A program made the position numbers and the translations under genes. Shown in pieces: positions 15,586 through 23,675 of a stretch of DNA of 32,903 nt; the first letter of the stretch is position 1; every line of letters begins with the position of its first letter. Under the pieces are notes generated by a model. The model did not search any database. It saw only the letters and a program-made list of their open reading frames with translations, and was not told where the DNA came from. Source of the stretch: Chloroflexota bacterium. Its GTDB lineage: Bacteria > Chloroflexota > Dehalococcoidia > Lucifugimonadales > UBA3495. The stretch is taken from contig PBMF01000021.1 of assembly GCA_002721995.1 (NCBI GenBank), positions 32,282 through 65,184 on the forward strand, written 5' to 3'.

Positions 15586-17199
15586 ATGCCAACCGACACC
15601 CAAAAGCCCTGGGAGATGTCCCTGGGACAGTTCCTGGAACAGGCCGTGGCCAAAGACCCGGCCAAGACCTTCATCGAGATCGGCGGCGAGAGCAAGACCT
15701 ACCAGGAATTCTACGACGGCGTGAAGAAAACGGCTGCCATGTTCTCCGGCTTGGGCATCGGGATGGGCGACCGGGTGTGCCTGTTCCTGCCCAACTGCAT
15801 CGAGTACGTCTACTCCTGGTTCGGTCTGTCCCTCATCGGGGCCATCAGCGTGCCGGTGAACACGGCCTACAAGCGGGACGAGACGGCCTACATCCTGAAC
15901 AACGCCGAGGCCAAGGGCATAGTCTCCGACCCCACCCTGGCCGACGTTGCCGCCGCTGCCGCCGACCTGGCCCCCAGCGTCACAGTCCGTTTGATTCGGG
16001 GCACCGAAGGGAAGGAGTTCTCTGGCTGGACCGACTTCAGCCAGGCCCACGCCTCGGCACAGTCCCTTTCTGACCTGCCCGAGATCTCCCCCGACGACAT
16101 CTCCATGCTGGTCTACACCTCGGGCACCACCGGTAATCCCAAGGGAGTGCAGGTCACCCACCTGATGTACGTGGCCGCCGGGCAGGGCTTTGCCCACTGG
16201 ACCCAGGCCACCGCCGACGACCGGTTCTTCACCTGCCTGCCCTACTACCACGCCAACATCCAGTACTACTCCACCATGGGGGCCATCGCCTCGGGCGGCA
16301 CCCTGGTGGTGGTGGACCGGTTCAGCGCCTCCCGTTTCTGGGGCCAGGTGCGCGACGCCCAGGCCACGGTGGTCAACTTCATTGGCATGATGATGCCCGT
16401 GCTGGCCAAGAACGCACCCTCTCCCGACGACAAGGACAACACCGTGCGGCTGTTCTACGGGTCGCCTTCCTTCGCGCCCGAATTCCTGGCCGAGTTCCAA
16501 GAGCGCTTCGCCACCGACATCATCGTGGGATTCGGCATGACCGAGACCTGCTTCGGCACCATCGAGGGCATCCGCGAAGACCGCCGCGCCGGGTCATCGG
16601 GTCGGCCCCGTCAGCATCCTCAGCCGGGGTTCGAGAACCTGGTGCGCATCGCCGACCAGGTTACCGGCGAGCATGTGGGCCTGGACACCGTGGGCGAGAT
16701 CACCATCAAGAACCCGGCCATCATGCCCGGCTACTGGCGGAACGAGGAACAGAACAGGGAGACCCTGCGGGACGGCTGGCTCTACACCGGCGACCTGGGC
16801 TGGGTGGACGCCGACGGGTTCCTGTACTTCGTGGACCGGAAGAAGGACATCATCCGCCGCCGGGGGGAGAACATCTCCTCCCAGGAAGTGGAAAACGTCA
16901 TCAAGCGCAACCCCAACGTGCTGGACTGCGCAGTGCTGGCTGTGCCCTCGGAACTGGGTGAGGACGAGGTCAAGGCCTACGTCACCCCCAGGGAGGGTGC
17001 CACACCCGACCCTGAGGAACTGGTCTACTGGTGCGCTGACAACCTGGCCTATTTCAAAGTGCCCCGCTACTGGGAGATCAGGGACGAACTGCCCCGCACC
17101 CCCAGCCTGCGCGTCCGCAAAGACGTGCTCCGCCAGGAAAGAGAAGACCTCATCGAAGGCTGCTTCGACCTGGAAGCAGCAGGCATAAAACTACGGTAG
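15586..17199 (+). CDS. Acyl-CoA ligase, CaiC-like (AMP-forming)
   Basis: Adenylate-forming acid-CoA ligase of 537 residues. The P-loop motif is YTSGTTGNPKGV (177-188), the A5 motif is GFGMTET, and YTGDLGW with FVDRKKDIIRRRGENIS mark the hinge and the C-terminal domain. In the last motif the usual PxxxGK is PRTPSLRVRK, so the adenylation lysine position holds Arg (about R509). Arg there is seen in other CaiC-like ligases, but it should affect the first half-reaction. The ATG at 15586 follows GAGGGG; an upstream GTG at 15547 would sit almost at the transcription start. It is divergent from thiolase/DUF35 and 15 bases upstream of the EVE gene. Substrate unknown, probably a carboxylate fed into the neighbouring oxidation enzymes. 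Confidence 0.92.
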   Translation: MPTDTQKPWEMSLGQFLEQAVAKDPAKTFIEIGGESKTYQEFYDGVKKTAAMFSGLGIGMGDRVCLFLPNCIEYVYSWFGLSLIGAISVPVNTAYKRDETAYILNNAEAKGIVSDPTLADVAAAAADLAPSVTVRLIRGTEGKEFSGWTDFSQAHASAQSLSDLPEISPDDISMLVYTSGTTGNPKGVQVTHLMYVAAGQGFAHWTQATADDRFFTCLPYYHANIQYYSTMGAIASGGTLVVVDRFSASRFWGQVRDAQATVVNFIGMMMPVLAKNAPSPDDKDNTVRLFYGSPSFAPEFLAEFQERFATDIIVGFGMTETCFGTIEGIREDRRAGSSGRPRQHPQPGFENLVRIADQVTGEHVGLDTVGEITIKNPAIMPGYWRNEEQNRETLRDGWLYTGDLGWVDADGFLYFVDRKKDIIRRRGENISSQEVENVIKRNPNVLDCAVLAVPSELGEDEVKAYVTPREGATPDPEELVYWCADNLAYFKVPRYWEIRDELPRTPSLRVRKDVLRQEREDLIEGCFDLEAAGIKLR

Positions 17200-17214
17200 A
17201 AGCTGGGAGCTAGA

Positions 17215-17685
17215 ATGCCCGAGAAGAGATACTGGCTTTTCAAGTCCGAACCCAACGCCTATTCCTTCACCGACCTGATGAACGAGCCCGACGGGTGGGC
17301 CGAGTGGGACGGTGTCCGCAACTACCAGGCCCGCAACTTCATGCGCGACGACATGAAGGTGGGCGACGAGATACTTTTTTACCACTCCAACGCCAAACCC
17401 ATGGCGGTGGTGGGCATCGCCACCGTGGTCCGGGAGGGGTATGACGACTTCCACGGTCTGGACCCCAACGACATGCACTACGAACCCAAGGCCACGGCCG
17501 AAAACCCCATCTGGTCCATGGTTGACATAAAGGGCGTGCGCGAACTGGGCCGCCCGGTCACCCTGGCCGAGATCAAAGAGAACCCCAAACTCCAGGACAT
17601 GCTCCTCATCCGCAAGGGCATGCGCCTGTCCATCCAACCCGTCACCAAAGAAGAATTCGACGAAGTGGTATCCCTGGGCGGCTAA
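17215..17685 (+). CDS. EVE-domain protein (THYN1-like)
   Basis: EVE-domain protein of 156 residues, a PUA-like fold that binds modified nucleobases. The hallmark start YWLFKSEP (6-13) and WDGVRNYQARN (31-41) are clear, as is the strand GDEILFYHSN. EVE domains occur both as housekeeping proteins and fused to restriction components. Here it stands alone behind the CoA ligase, with no nuclease nearby, so a housekeeping RNA- or DNA-modification reader is likelier than defence. Start ATG 17215, 15 bases after the ligase stop. Confidence 0.92.
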   Translation: MPEKRYWLFKSEPNAYSFTDLMNEPDGWAEWDGVRNYQARNFMRDDMKVGDEILFYHSNAKPMAVVGIATVVREGYDDFHGLDPNDMHYEPKATAENPIWSMVDIKGVRELGRPVTLAEIKENPKLQDMLLIRKGMRLSIQPVTKEEFDEVVSLGG

Positions 17686-17691
17686 AAAATC

Positions 17692-17741
17692 CCTTCCCCC
17701 ACGAGTGGGGGAAGGTTAGGTCCGACGGAGTCGAGACTCTC
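17692..17741. repeat. Hairpin-plus-tail dispersed repeat, copy 1
   Basis: A ten-base perfect stem (17692-17701 with 17706-17715, loop CGAG) is followed by a 28-base tail (17714-17741). That tail is identical to 30367-30394, and the second copy also follows a C-rich/G-rich hairpin. The tail itself contains GAGTC-GA-GACTC. An A-run precedes the stem, so on the minus strand it would look like a terminator. It sits in the 140-base gap between the EVE and crotonase genes. Confidence 0.7.
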
Positions 17742-17825
17742 AACAAAGTCGGATATGGGGGCGCTGCTTCTCAGCAACCCAAGTACCGCCAGGACCCCCA
17801 AACCCACCCCCACCGGAGGCCCAAC

Positions 17826-18635
17826 ATGCCGGACTACAAGTACGAGACCCTACTGGTGGACCAGGACGGGCCCGTCCTCACCATCACCCTCAACCGTCCC
17901 GAGCGGCTGAACGCCGTAGACCGGGTCATGCACCGGGAACTGGAAGAGGTCTTCGGCGAGGTCGCCTTCGACGGCAGCGTGTGCGCGGTGGTGGTCACCG
18001 GCTCCGGCCGGGGGGTCTGCTCCGGCGGCGACGTCCGGTCCAAGGACGAGTGGGGACAGTCCAATGTCCTGGAGCAGCGGCCCATAGGTGCCGTTTCCCA
18101 GAGCGGCCGGCGCATCCTCCATAACATGCTCTGGGTGGAGCAGCCCATCATCTGCGCCTTGAACGGCGTTGCCGCCGGGCTCGGAGCCACCATCGCCCTG
18201 TTCTGCGACATCATCTACGCCTCGGACCAGTCCCGCATCGGCGACACCCACGTGAAAGCAGGGCTGGTGGCCGGCGACGGCGGGGCGGTCATCTGGCCGC
18301 TGCTTGTGGGCGTGGCCAAGGCCAAGGAGCTGCTCATGACCGGGGACATCATCGACGCCGCCGAGGCCGAGCGCATCGGCCTGGTGAACAAGGTCGTCCC
18401 CCACGACCTATTGATGGAATCGGCCATGGAGCTGGCCCACCGTCTGGCGTCGGGCCCGGCTTTGGCCATCAGGGGCACCAAACACGCCATCAACAAGAAG
18501 GTCTGGGCGGACTTGAACCTGGCCCTGGACATGGGCCTGGCCTTGGAGGAGCGCAGCTCACGGCACGATGACCACCATGAGGCGGCCCGTTCCTTCGTGG
18601 AAAAACGCACTCCCGAATACAAGGGCACCATTTAG
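17826..18635 (+). CDS. Enoyl-CoA hydratase/isomerase (crotonase) family protein
   Basis: Crotonase-fold enzyme of 269 residues acting on an acyl-CoA. The oxyanion-hole segments are GRGVCSGGD (61-69) and NGVAAGLGATIALFCD (113-128). The first catalytic glutamate of true hydratases aligns with a non-acidic residue in IGDTHVKAG (138-146), while the second position is acidic, D151 in AGDGG. An isomerase, lyase or hydrolase activity is therefore as likely as hydration. GGAGG precedes the ATG. Its TAG shares one base with the GTG start of the nitroreductase gene, so the two are translationally coupled. Confidence 0.88.
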   Translation: MPDYKYETLLVDQDGPVLTITLNRPERLNAVDRVMHRELEEVFGEVAFDGSVCAVVVTGSGRGVCSGGDVRSKDEWGQSNVLEQRPIGAVSQSGRRILHNMLWVEQPIICALNGVAAGLGATIALFCDIIYASDQSRIGDTHVKAGLVAGDGGAVIWPLLVGVAKAKELLMTGDIIDAAEAERIGLVNKVVPHDLLMESAMELAHRLASGPALAIRGTKHAINKKVWADLNLALDMGLALEERSSRHDDHHEAARSFVEKRTPEYKGTI

Positions 18636-20185
18636 TGGACAACGGCGACACGGCGGCGGCCCAGGCCTTTCACGACGCCACCAAACTCAGCTACATCAAC
18701 CTGCTGACCAAGCCGCCCCTCTACAAGACCTATCCAGGCCTGCCCCAAGTGGCCCTGCCTGAGCCCGCGCTGCCAGAAGCCCCGGCCCTGGACGCCATCG
18801 CGGGAGCAGTACCCTCCAGCGTTGCAGCCTTGGACTTGTCCAATGTTGCCGGCATCCTCCACTACTCCGCCGGGCTCATCAGAAAGAGCGTCCTGGCATC
18901 GGCGGGGGAGGTGCACTACCGCGCTGCGTCGTCGGCGGGAGCCCTCTATCCCATCGAGCTCTACATGGTCTGTGGCGATCTGGATGGACTGGCCGCCGGC
19001 GTGTACCACTACGCCCCCGCAGAGAACGCCCTGGTCCAACTGCGGGCAGGCGATTTCCGGAGAAACGTGGCTGGTGCCGCGGCCGATGACAGCCTGGCAG
19101 GCGTGCCGGCCATCGTCATCAGCACCGCGGTCTTCTGGCGCAGCGCCTGGAAGTACCGGGCTCGGGGTTACCGCTACTGCTTCTGGGACAATGGCACGGT
19201 ACTGGCCAATCTGCTGTCGGCCGCCAACGCCCTGGGGCAACCGGCGCGGATGCTGGGCGGGTTCGTCGATTCGGAGATTGACCGCCTGCTCGGACTGGAT
19301 TCGGAACAGGAGGCTAGCACCTGTCTTATCTCGGTGGGAATGGGTGGGACCGAGGCTGGCATCCCTGCTGATCTGCCGGGAATCACAGCCGGCGACTTGG
19401 GGTTCACCAGATCGTTGGCATACCCAGAGTCTGACCGGCTCCATGCCGAGTCGCGGTTGGACACCAGCCAACAGGTACGGGACTGGCGGGGACAAGAGCA
19501 GCCCGCGATGGCGCAACCGCCAAATGCGACCCTTGGTTCAAGTCCGCTAAAGTCAGTCGTTGAGGAGCGGGGTTCCACCCGCCGGTTCGCCAGAGAGCCC
19601 ATCAGCTCCGCGCAGCTTTACGCTCTCCTTAACGCATCCACCAGGAGATATTCCACCGACCTGGGAGAAGGGCTGGTTGAGACCTATCTGATAGTGAACG
19701 CGGTGGACGGGCTGGGATCGGGGTCCTACTACCACTCCAGGGAGTCCGGGGAGTTGGAACTCTTGCAGCCAGGGGAGTTCCGCGAGGAGGCCGGGCACCT
19801 GTGCTTCGAGCAGGCTTTGGGCGCCGACGCCAGCGCGGTGGCCTTTTTCATGGTGGACCTGGAACAGACGCTTGAGCGTTTGGGCAACCGGGGTTACCGC
19901 ATGGCCCAACTGGAGGCCGGGGTGGTGGGCGGCAACATGTACCTGGCGGCCCATTCCCTGGGTTTGGGCGCCACGGGCATGACCTTCTTCGACGATGCCG
20001 TGACCGCCTTCTTCTCGCCCCACGCCGCAGGCAAGAGCCTGATGTTCCTGGTGGGGCTGGGCTGCACCGGAACGCCCAACCGTGTCAGGCCCTTCCGCTC
20101 CAGGTACGGCGCCCTCAAGGACTCCTTGGCCCGGGGCGCGGGCGGCGGACAGCGTCCCGTTCCCGACTGGCTCTACAGCAACTGA
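18635..20185 (+). CDS. Tandem SagB-type nitroreductase-fold protein
   Basis: A 516-residue protein with two FMN-dependent nitroreductase domains of the SagB-dehydrogenase type. Domain 1 (about 60-245) has the flavin-binding YRAASSAGALYPIELY (95-110) and the helix FWDNGTVLANLLSAANALG. Domain 2 (about 305-505) begins VVEERGSTRRFAREPISS and has AQLEAGVVGGNMYLAAHSLGLGATGM. SagB enzymes oxidise azolines to azoles in thiazole/oxazole-modified peptides, yet no YcaO, leader-peptide binder or precursor peptide is visible in this window. The GTG start overlaps the crotonase TAG. Family clear; the role may be in redox of a CoA-linked or aromatic substrate. Confidence 0.85.
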   Translation: MDNGDTAAAQAFHDATKLSYINLLTKPPLYKTYPGLPQVALPEPALPEAPALDAIAGAVPSSVAALDLSNVAGILHYSAGLIRKSVLASAGEVHYRAASSAGALYPIELYMVCGDLDGLAAGVYHYAPAENALVQLRAGDFRRNVAGAAADDSLAGVPAIVISTAVFWRSAWKYRARGYRYCFWDNGTVLANLLSAANALGQPARMLGGFVDSEIDRLLGLDSEQEASTCLISVGMGGTEAGIPADLPGITAGDLGFTRSLAYPESDRLHAESRLDTSQQVRDWRGQEQPAMAQPPNATLGSSPLKSVVEERGSTRRFAREPISSAQLYALLNASTRRYSTDLGEGLVETYLIVNAVDGLGSGSYYHSRESGELELLQPGEFREEAGHLCFEQALGADASAVAFFMVDLEQTLERLGNRGYRMAQLEAGVVGGNMYLAAHSLGLGATGMTFFDDAVTAFFSPHAAGKSLMFLVGLGCTGTPNRVRPFRSRYGALKDSLARGAGGGQRPVPDWLYSN

Positions 20186-20191
20186 ACTCGC

Positions 20192-20998
20192 CTAGCCGAT
20201 GGCTCCCTTGCGGATCTGCTCCAGGGCCATCTGCATGTGCCACTCCATGGCCCCTAGGCCAACGACCCGCACTCCAACATCGAATAAACGTTTGGCTGCA
20301 GCAGCCATGGAATCGAAGTCGGGCGAGTCCAGGCCCATGTTGTACATGATGGCCGCGCCGTGACTCTCGGCGGTCTTAACCGCCCCTTCCAAGAGCCGCA
20401 TCACCTTGGGGTCTTCGTACTTGAAAGGCACGCCCAGGATCTTGGTCACGTCTCCGGCGGCCAGCCAGGCAAGCTGCATCCCGTCGATGGCCAGAATCTC
20501 GTCCAGGTCGTCCAGCGCGCCCTCGCTCTCGATGGTGGGGACGATTAAGGTTCCCTCCCGCACCTTGGCGGCGTACTCGGGGTACTCCTCGGCTGTCCAG
20601 AAGCGGCGCAGGTGGATCTGGCGGTGCCAATCGTTCCTCAGTTCCATCAGGTCGCGCACTTCCTGGGCGGACCCAACGGACACCGTGACCGCCGTGGCGC
20701 CCAAAGCCAGGGCGCGGGCGGCGTCTGACACGGTGCGGCGGTCGGTGCCGTCGGCCCAGGGGAACGCCTGCACCCGAATCATGGGAGAGATGCCGGTTCC
20801 CCGGGCGGCGCGCACCAGGTTGTTGATGTTGTCCCAGTCGTGGGCTGTGAACATCATGTCGGCCATGAAGCAGTCCATGCCGGCGATGCCCGCCACCTCC
20901 ACCATGTTGGGATGGCTGAAGACGTAGGCGCAGAGTGACGGTTTGCCGCTCTTTAAGTTGGCCAGAAGGCGGTCCGATTCTTCCGATGGGAAAAGCAT
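20192..20998 (-). CDS. HpcH/HpaI-type aldolase, second and divergent copy
   Basis: Pyruvate aldolase/citrate lyase-fold protein of 268 residues, only distantly similar to the copy at 5843-6625. Metal ligands are kept: E157 in VPTIESEGALDD and D183 in LAAGDVTKI. The usual DTEH base region instead reads FMADMMFTAHDWDN, with His53 as the only candidate base. The ATG at 20996-20998 is preceded by GAGG at six bases, better than the in-frame TTG at 21010. The gene is convergent with the nitroreductase gene, with six bases between the stops. A changed specificity is likely. Confidence 0.82.
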   Translation of the reverse strand: MLFPSEESDRLLANLKSGKPSLCAYVFSHPNMVEVAGIAGMDCFMADMMFTAHDWDNINNLVRAARGTGISPMIRVQAFPWADGTDRRTVSDAARALALGATAVTVSVGSAQEVRDLMELRNDWHRQIHLRRFWTAEEYPEYAAKVREGTLIVPTIESEGALDDLDEILAIDGMQLAWLAAGDVTKILGVPFKYEDPKVMRLLEGAVKTAESHGAAIMYNMGLDSPDFDSMAAAAKRLFDVGVRVVGLGAMEWHMQMALEQIRKGAIG

Positions 20999-21063
20999 GC
21001 CACACCTCAAAGATCACATGGGGATGAACAGGGGAGAGTGTAGCCCAATTGGACCCAGCGCAC

Positions 21064-21095
21064 AAAAAAAGGCGTCCCGATTTGATCGGGACGCC
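21064..21095 (-). terminator. Rho-independent terminator of the LLM gene
   Basis: On the minus strand, the perfect ten-base stem GGCGTCCCGA/TCGGGACGCC (21071-21080 with 21086-21095, five-base loop) is followed at once by seven T residues. It lies 28 bases past the LLM stop codon and before the second aldolase gene. It should insulate the two minus-strand genes from each other. Confidence 0.85.
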
Positions 21096-21123
21096 CCCAC
21101 GGATACCAGGATTCCCTTGCTGC

Positions 21124-22293
21124 CTAAGCGGTGACACCCTGGGATTTGAAAGAGGGGATGACCTCTTTGGCGAACCGGGTCAACTGCTCCTTGAACTGGG
21201 CCTTGGTCTCCCCCATGGGGAAGCCGATCATGATCTGCTCCACTCCGGGGTACTTCTCCTCGATCTCCTTGAGGTAGGAGACAGTGGAGTCCTTGTCGCC
21301 GGCGAACCAGGCCTTCTTGTCCAGCACCTCGCGGAAGTTGTTGCCCGCCGCGATGTGCCGGGCCACGCCGCCGGGGCCGATCTCCTTCATCTGCTCCTCG
21401 GTGTAGCGGAGCATGCCCAGCGGCGCCGCGAACTTAACGTGTTCCTCGAAAAGGGGTTGCAGGTCCTTCTCCGCCTTCTCCACCGTGTCCTCGATGTAGG
21501 CCCACAGGCCGATGCCTAGGTTACCGCCCAGGGGCAGGTCGCGGCCATACTTGCGGTTGGCCTCCTGGAATTTGTGCATGTACTCGTCCACATAGTCTTC
21601 GTGGGTGCCCAGGATCATGCCCTTCATGCCGTTCTTGGCCATGAAGTCCATGCCCCGTTCGCTGCCGGAAACCACCGGCTGCCAGACCTCCACCGGGTTC
21701 ACCGGGCGCGGCACCACGGTGATGTCCTTCAATGTATAGCTCCTGTAGGGGACTTCGGGGGGAATGGTGTAATAATTGCCCTTGTGGGCGAAGGACTCCT
21801 CGTTGAATGCCTTCATGATGACTTCGAACTGCTCTTCAAATAGTTCCCGGTTGGATTCCGGGTTCAGCAGGGGCGCGCCGAAGGACTCGACCTCCCTGGT
21901 GTGGTATCCCCGTCCAACTCCGAAGACCACTCGGCCCCCGGTCAGCACGTCCACCATGGCGAAATCTTCGGCCAGGCGAATGGGATGCCACACGGGTAGG
22001 ATGTTGAATCCACAGCCGAACTTCAGGTTCTTGGTGAACTGACAGAGGTATTGGCTGAGGATCAACAGGTTTGGGATGCACTCGTAGCCTTCCCGTTGGA
22101 AGTGGTGCTCGGCCATCCACAGCACATCGTAGCCAAGCTTGTCCATCAAGATGGCGGCGTCCTTAGCGATGCCAAAGGCTTGGATAAGGCGCTCATTGGG
22201 GTACCATCGGTCGTCGTGGGGCATGCCGTCAATGCCGACACCTTCGCCTTCCAGAACATGTCCTGCATATAGGGCGGAAAATTGGGTGATCAC
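21124..22293 (-). CDS. LLM-class flavin-dependent oxidoreductase
   Basis: Luciferase-like monooxygenase with a TIM-barrel fold using FMNH2 or F420. The 389-residue protein shows LGYDVLWMAEHHF (53-65), GCGFNILPVWHPIRLAEDFAMVDVLTGGR (about 93-121) and FGVGRGYHTREVESFG (124-139), all typical of the bacterial-luciferase-like group. I start it at GTG 22291-22293 because AAGGAGG lies about six bases upstream and conserved sequence follows directly; the open frame extends 100 codons further upstream, but that stretch is arginine/proline-rich and non-homologous. A strong terminator follows. It is divergent from the 3-hydroxyisobutyrate dehydrogenase-like gene. Substrate unknown. Confidence 0.9.
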   Translation of the reverse strand: MITQFSALYAGHVLEGEGVGIDGMPHDDRWYPNERLIQAFGIAKDAAILMDKLGYDVLWMAEHHFQREGYECIPNLLILSQYLCQFTKNLKFGCGFNILPVWHPIRLAEDFAMVDVLTGGRVVFGVGRGYHTREVESFGAPLLNPESNRELFEEQFEVIMKAFNEESFAHKGNYYTIPPEVPYRSYTLKDITVVPRPVNPVEVWQPVVSGSERGMDFMAKNGMKGMILGTHEDYVDEYMHKFQEANRKYGRDLPLGGNLGIGLWAYIEDTVEKAEKDLQPLFEEHVKFAAPLGMLRYTEEQMKEIGPGGVARHIAAGNNFREVLDKKAWFAGDKDSTVSYLKEIEEKYPGVEQIMIGFPMGETKAQFKEQLTRFAKEVIPSFKSQGVTA

Positions 22294-22399
22294 AGTCGCC
22301 TCCTTGATTGGTGGCCAGCCCCGAACAAGGCCGATTTTAGTTTTCGGTATCTTACCCGCGGTACGTAGCGGGCAGAACTTCCAACCTCTCCTGATTTTG

Positions 22400-22415
22400 C
22401 GGGCCAATTGGCCCG
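22400..22415. promoter_or_regulatory. 16-base perfect palindrome, possible operator
   Basis: CGGGCCAATTGGCCCG is a perfect palindrome centred 115 bases upstream of the LLM GTG and 203 upstream of the dehydrogenase ATG. Two-fold symmetry of this size suits a dimeric regulator. No regulator gene is nearby, so the assignment is tentative. Confidence 0.35.
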
Positions 22416-22498
22416 GGGGAGTTTGGCTGACAGTGTAGCCAAAAATGCCCTGTCCGTGGTGCGGTCCTGCCTCGGTGGTGCCCGTACAACGCCGAGTA

Positions 22499-22504
22499 TA
22501 TAAT
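22499..22504 (+). promoter_or_regulatory. Candidate -10 box of the dehydrogenase gene
   Basis: TATAAT within GAGTATATAATCC lies 106 bases before the ATG. The -35 region (near 22476-22481) is poor, which suggests an activated or weak promoter. Confidence 0.35.
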
Positions 22505-22610
22505 CCGCCTTGCACTCCGGTCCGTAGCTGGGGCGGTGAATCGATAAGGCGACACGGCAAGGGCCCAGGTCCGGAGCCAGATTTGATTCCCAACTAAAAA
22601 GGAGATACCA

Positions 22611-23558
22611 ATGGAAACTGTAGGATTTATCGGTCTTGGAAACATGGGCGGCGGAATGGCTGGGAACATCCAGAAGGCCGGCTACCAGATGGTGGTCCAC
22701 GACATCAATGAGGGCGCTACCCGCCCCTTCTTGGAGGGCGGAGCCAAGCTGGGAAGCTCACCTGCCGACGTTTCCAGCCAGTGTGACGTTACCTTTACCT
22801 CGCTGCCTGGCCCCCGGGAAGTTGAGGCCGTTTCCGTCGGTCTGGAAGGGGTCTTGGAAGGGGCCAAGCCAGGTTCCATATACATAGACCTATCCACCAG
22901 CAGGCCCACCTTGATACGCGAGCTGGAGCCCCAGTTCCGGGAAAAGGGAGTGCACTTGCTGGACGCTCCGGTGAGCGGCGGCAAGTCCGGCGCCCAGAGC
23001 CGGAACCTGGCCGTCATGGTCGGCGGCGACAGATCCATCTTCGACCAGGTCAAACCAATCTTGGACGCCTTCGGGGACAAGGTCTTTTACGCCGGAGAGA
23101 TCGGCGCCGGTTCTGTGGCCAAGCTGGTCCACAACATGATCGGCCACGGTGTACGCCAGGCCATCGCCGAGGGCATGACCCTGGGAGTGAAGGCCGGTGT
23201 GGACACCGAGGCGTTGTGGCAGTGCATCCGCCGGGGTTCTCTGGGGCGCATGAACGTCCTTCACGAGGGCTTCGTCCGCACCGTGTTCAAGGGCGAGTAC
23301 GAGCCTGCGGGGTTCGCCCTGAACTTGGCCCGTAAGGACATCGGTCTGGCAACGGAACTGGCCAAGGAGTTTGAGGTGCCCATGCCGGTGGCCAACCTGG
23401 CCGAGCAGTTGGCCATCCAGGCCATGAATCGGGGGTGGGGCCATATGGATAGTACTGTAGTGGTTAAACTTCAAGAAGAGATGGCCGACGTGGAAATCAG
23501 GGCGGATGTGGATGTTTCAAAAGCCGCTCGTTTCATTACAACCCATCCCGATGAATAG
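22611..23558 (+). CDS. 3-hydroxyisobutyrate dehydrogenase-family NAD(P)-dependent oxidoreductase
   Basis: Beta-hydroxyacid dehydrogenase of 315 residues. The dinucleotide-binding motif is FIGLGNMGGGMAGN (6-19). The substrate-binding motif DAPVSGG is at 118-124. The catalytic lysine is K171 in AKLVHNM, with N175 beside it. It likely oxidises a 3-hydroxyacid such as 3-hydroxyisobutyrate, tartronate semialdehyde (in reverse) or gamma-hydroxybutyrate. AAAGGAG precedes the ATG. It is followed by a strong bidirectional terminator and is convergent with the tubulin-like cassette. Confidence 0.92.
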   Translation: METVGFIGLGNMGGGMAGNIQKAGYQMVVHDINEGATRPFLEGGAKLGSSPADVSSQCDVTFTSLPGPREVEAVSVGLEGVLEGAKPGSIYIDLSTSRPTLIRELEPQFREKGVHLLDAPVSGGKSGAQSRNLAVMVGGDRSIFDQVKPILDAFGDKVFYAGEIGAGSVAKLVHNMIGHGVRQAIAEGMTLGVKAGVDTEALWQCIRRGSLGRMNVLHEGFVRTVFKGEYEPAGFALNLARKDIGLATELAKEFEVPMPVANLAEQLAIQAMNRGWGHMDSTVVVKLQEEMADVEIRADVDVSKAARFITTHPDE

Positions 23559-23621
23559 ATGAGCGGAGCCGAATGTGCTGTTTGGGATGTCAACGCGCAC
23601 ATGAGTGATATCTTTGGGGAA

Positions 23622-23657
23622 AAAGACCGGCCTGTTATCATAAACAGGCCGGTCTTT
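23622..23657. terminator. Strong bidirectional terminator
   Basis: A perfect 15-base stem, AAAGACCGGCCTGTT (23622-23636) with its complement at 23643-23657, encloses a six-base loop. A-rich sequence on the left and T-rich on the right let it act on both strands. It lies 63 bases after the dehydrogenase stop and 18 bases after the stop of the convergent 517-residue protein gene. Confidence 0.88.
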
Positions 23658-23675
23658 GTTATCCATCTAAATAAA

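Larger units (their letters stand above)
22294..22610. other. 317-base divergent regulatory region
   Basis: The gap separates the divergent LLM and dehydrogenase genes. It holds the Shine-Dalgarno sequences of both, a 16-base palindrome at 22400-22415 and a TATAAT at 22499-22504. I see no gene in it. Confidence 0.6.

Noticed and set aside
15537-16073. ATG five bases after the plus-strand TATAAT, opening a 178-codon frame
   Set aside because: It looked like a leaderless gene, but the frame overlaps the acyl-CoA ligase out of register and has an Arg/Pro/Gly-rich shadow composition. The ligase ATG with its Shine-Dalgarno sequence is the real start.
17215-17685. EVE-domain gene as part of a defence island
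   Set aside because: No nuclease, methyltransferase or helicase is adjacent; it follows a metabolic CoA ligase at 15 bases and looks like a housekeeping THYN1-type protein.
18635-20185. A thiazole/oxazole-modified peptide cluster around the SagB-type gene
   Set aside because: No YcaO cyclodehydratase, leader-binding partner, protease or small precursor gene is visible within the neighbouring operons.
22294-22593. 100-codon N-terminal extension of the LLM protein
   Set aside because: The extension is Arg/Pro-rich, overlaps the divergent control region, and a GTG with a strong AAGGAGG sits exactly where family similarity begins.
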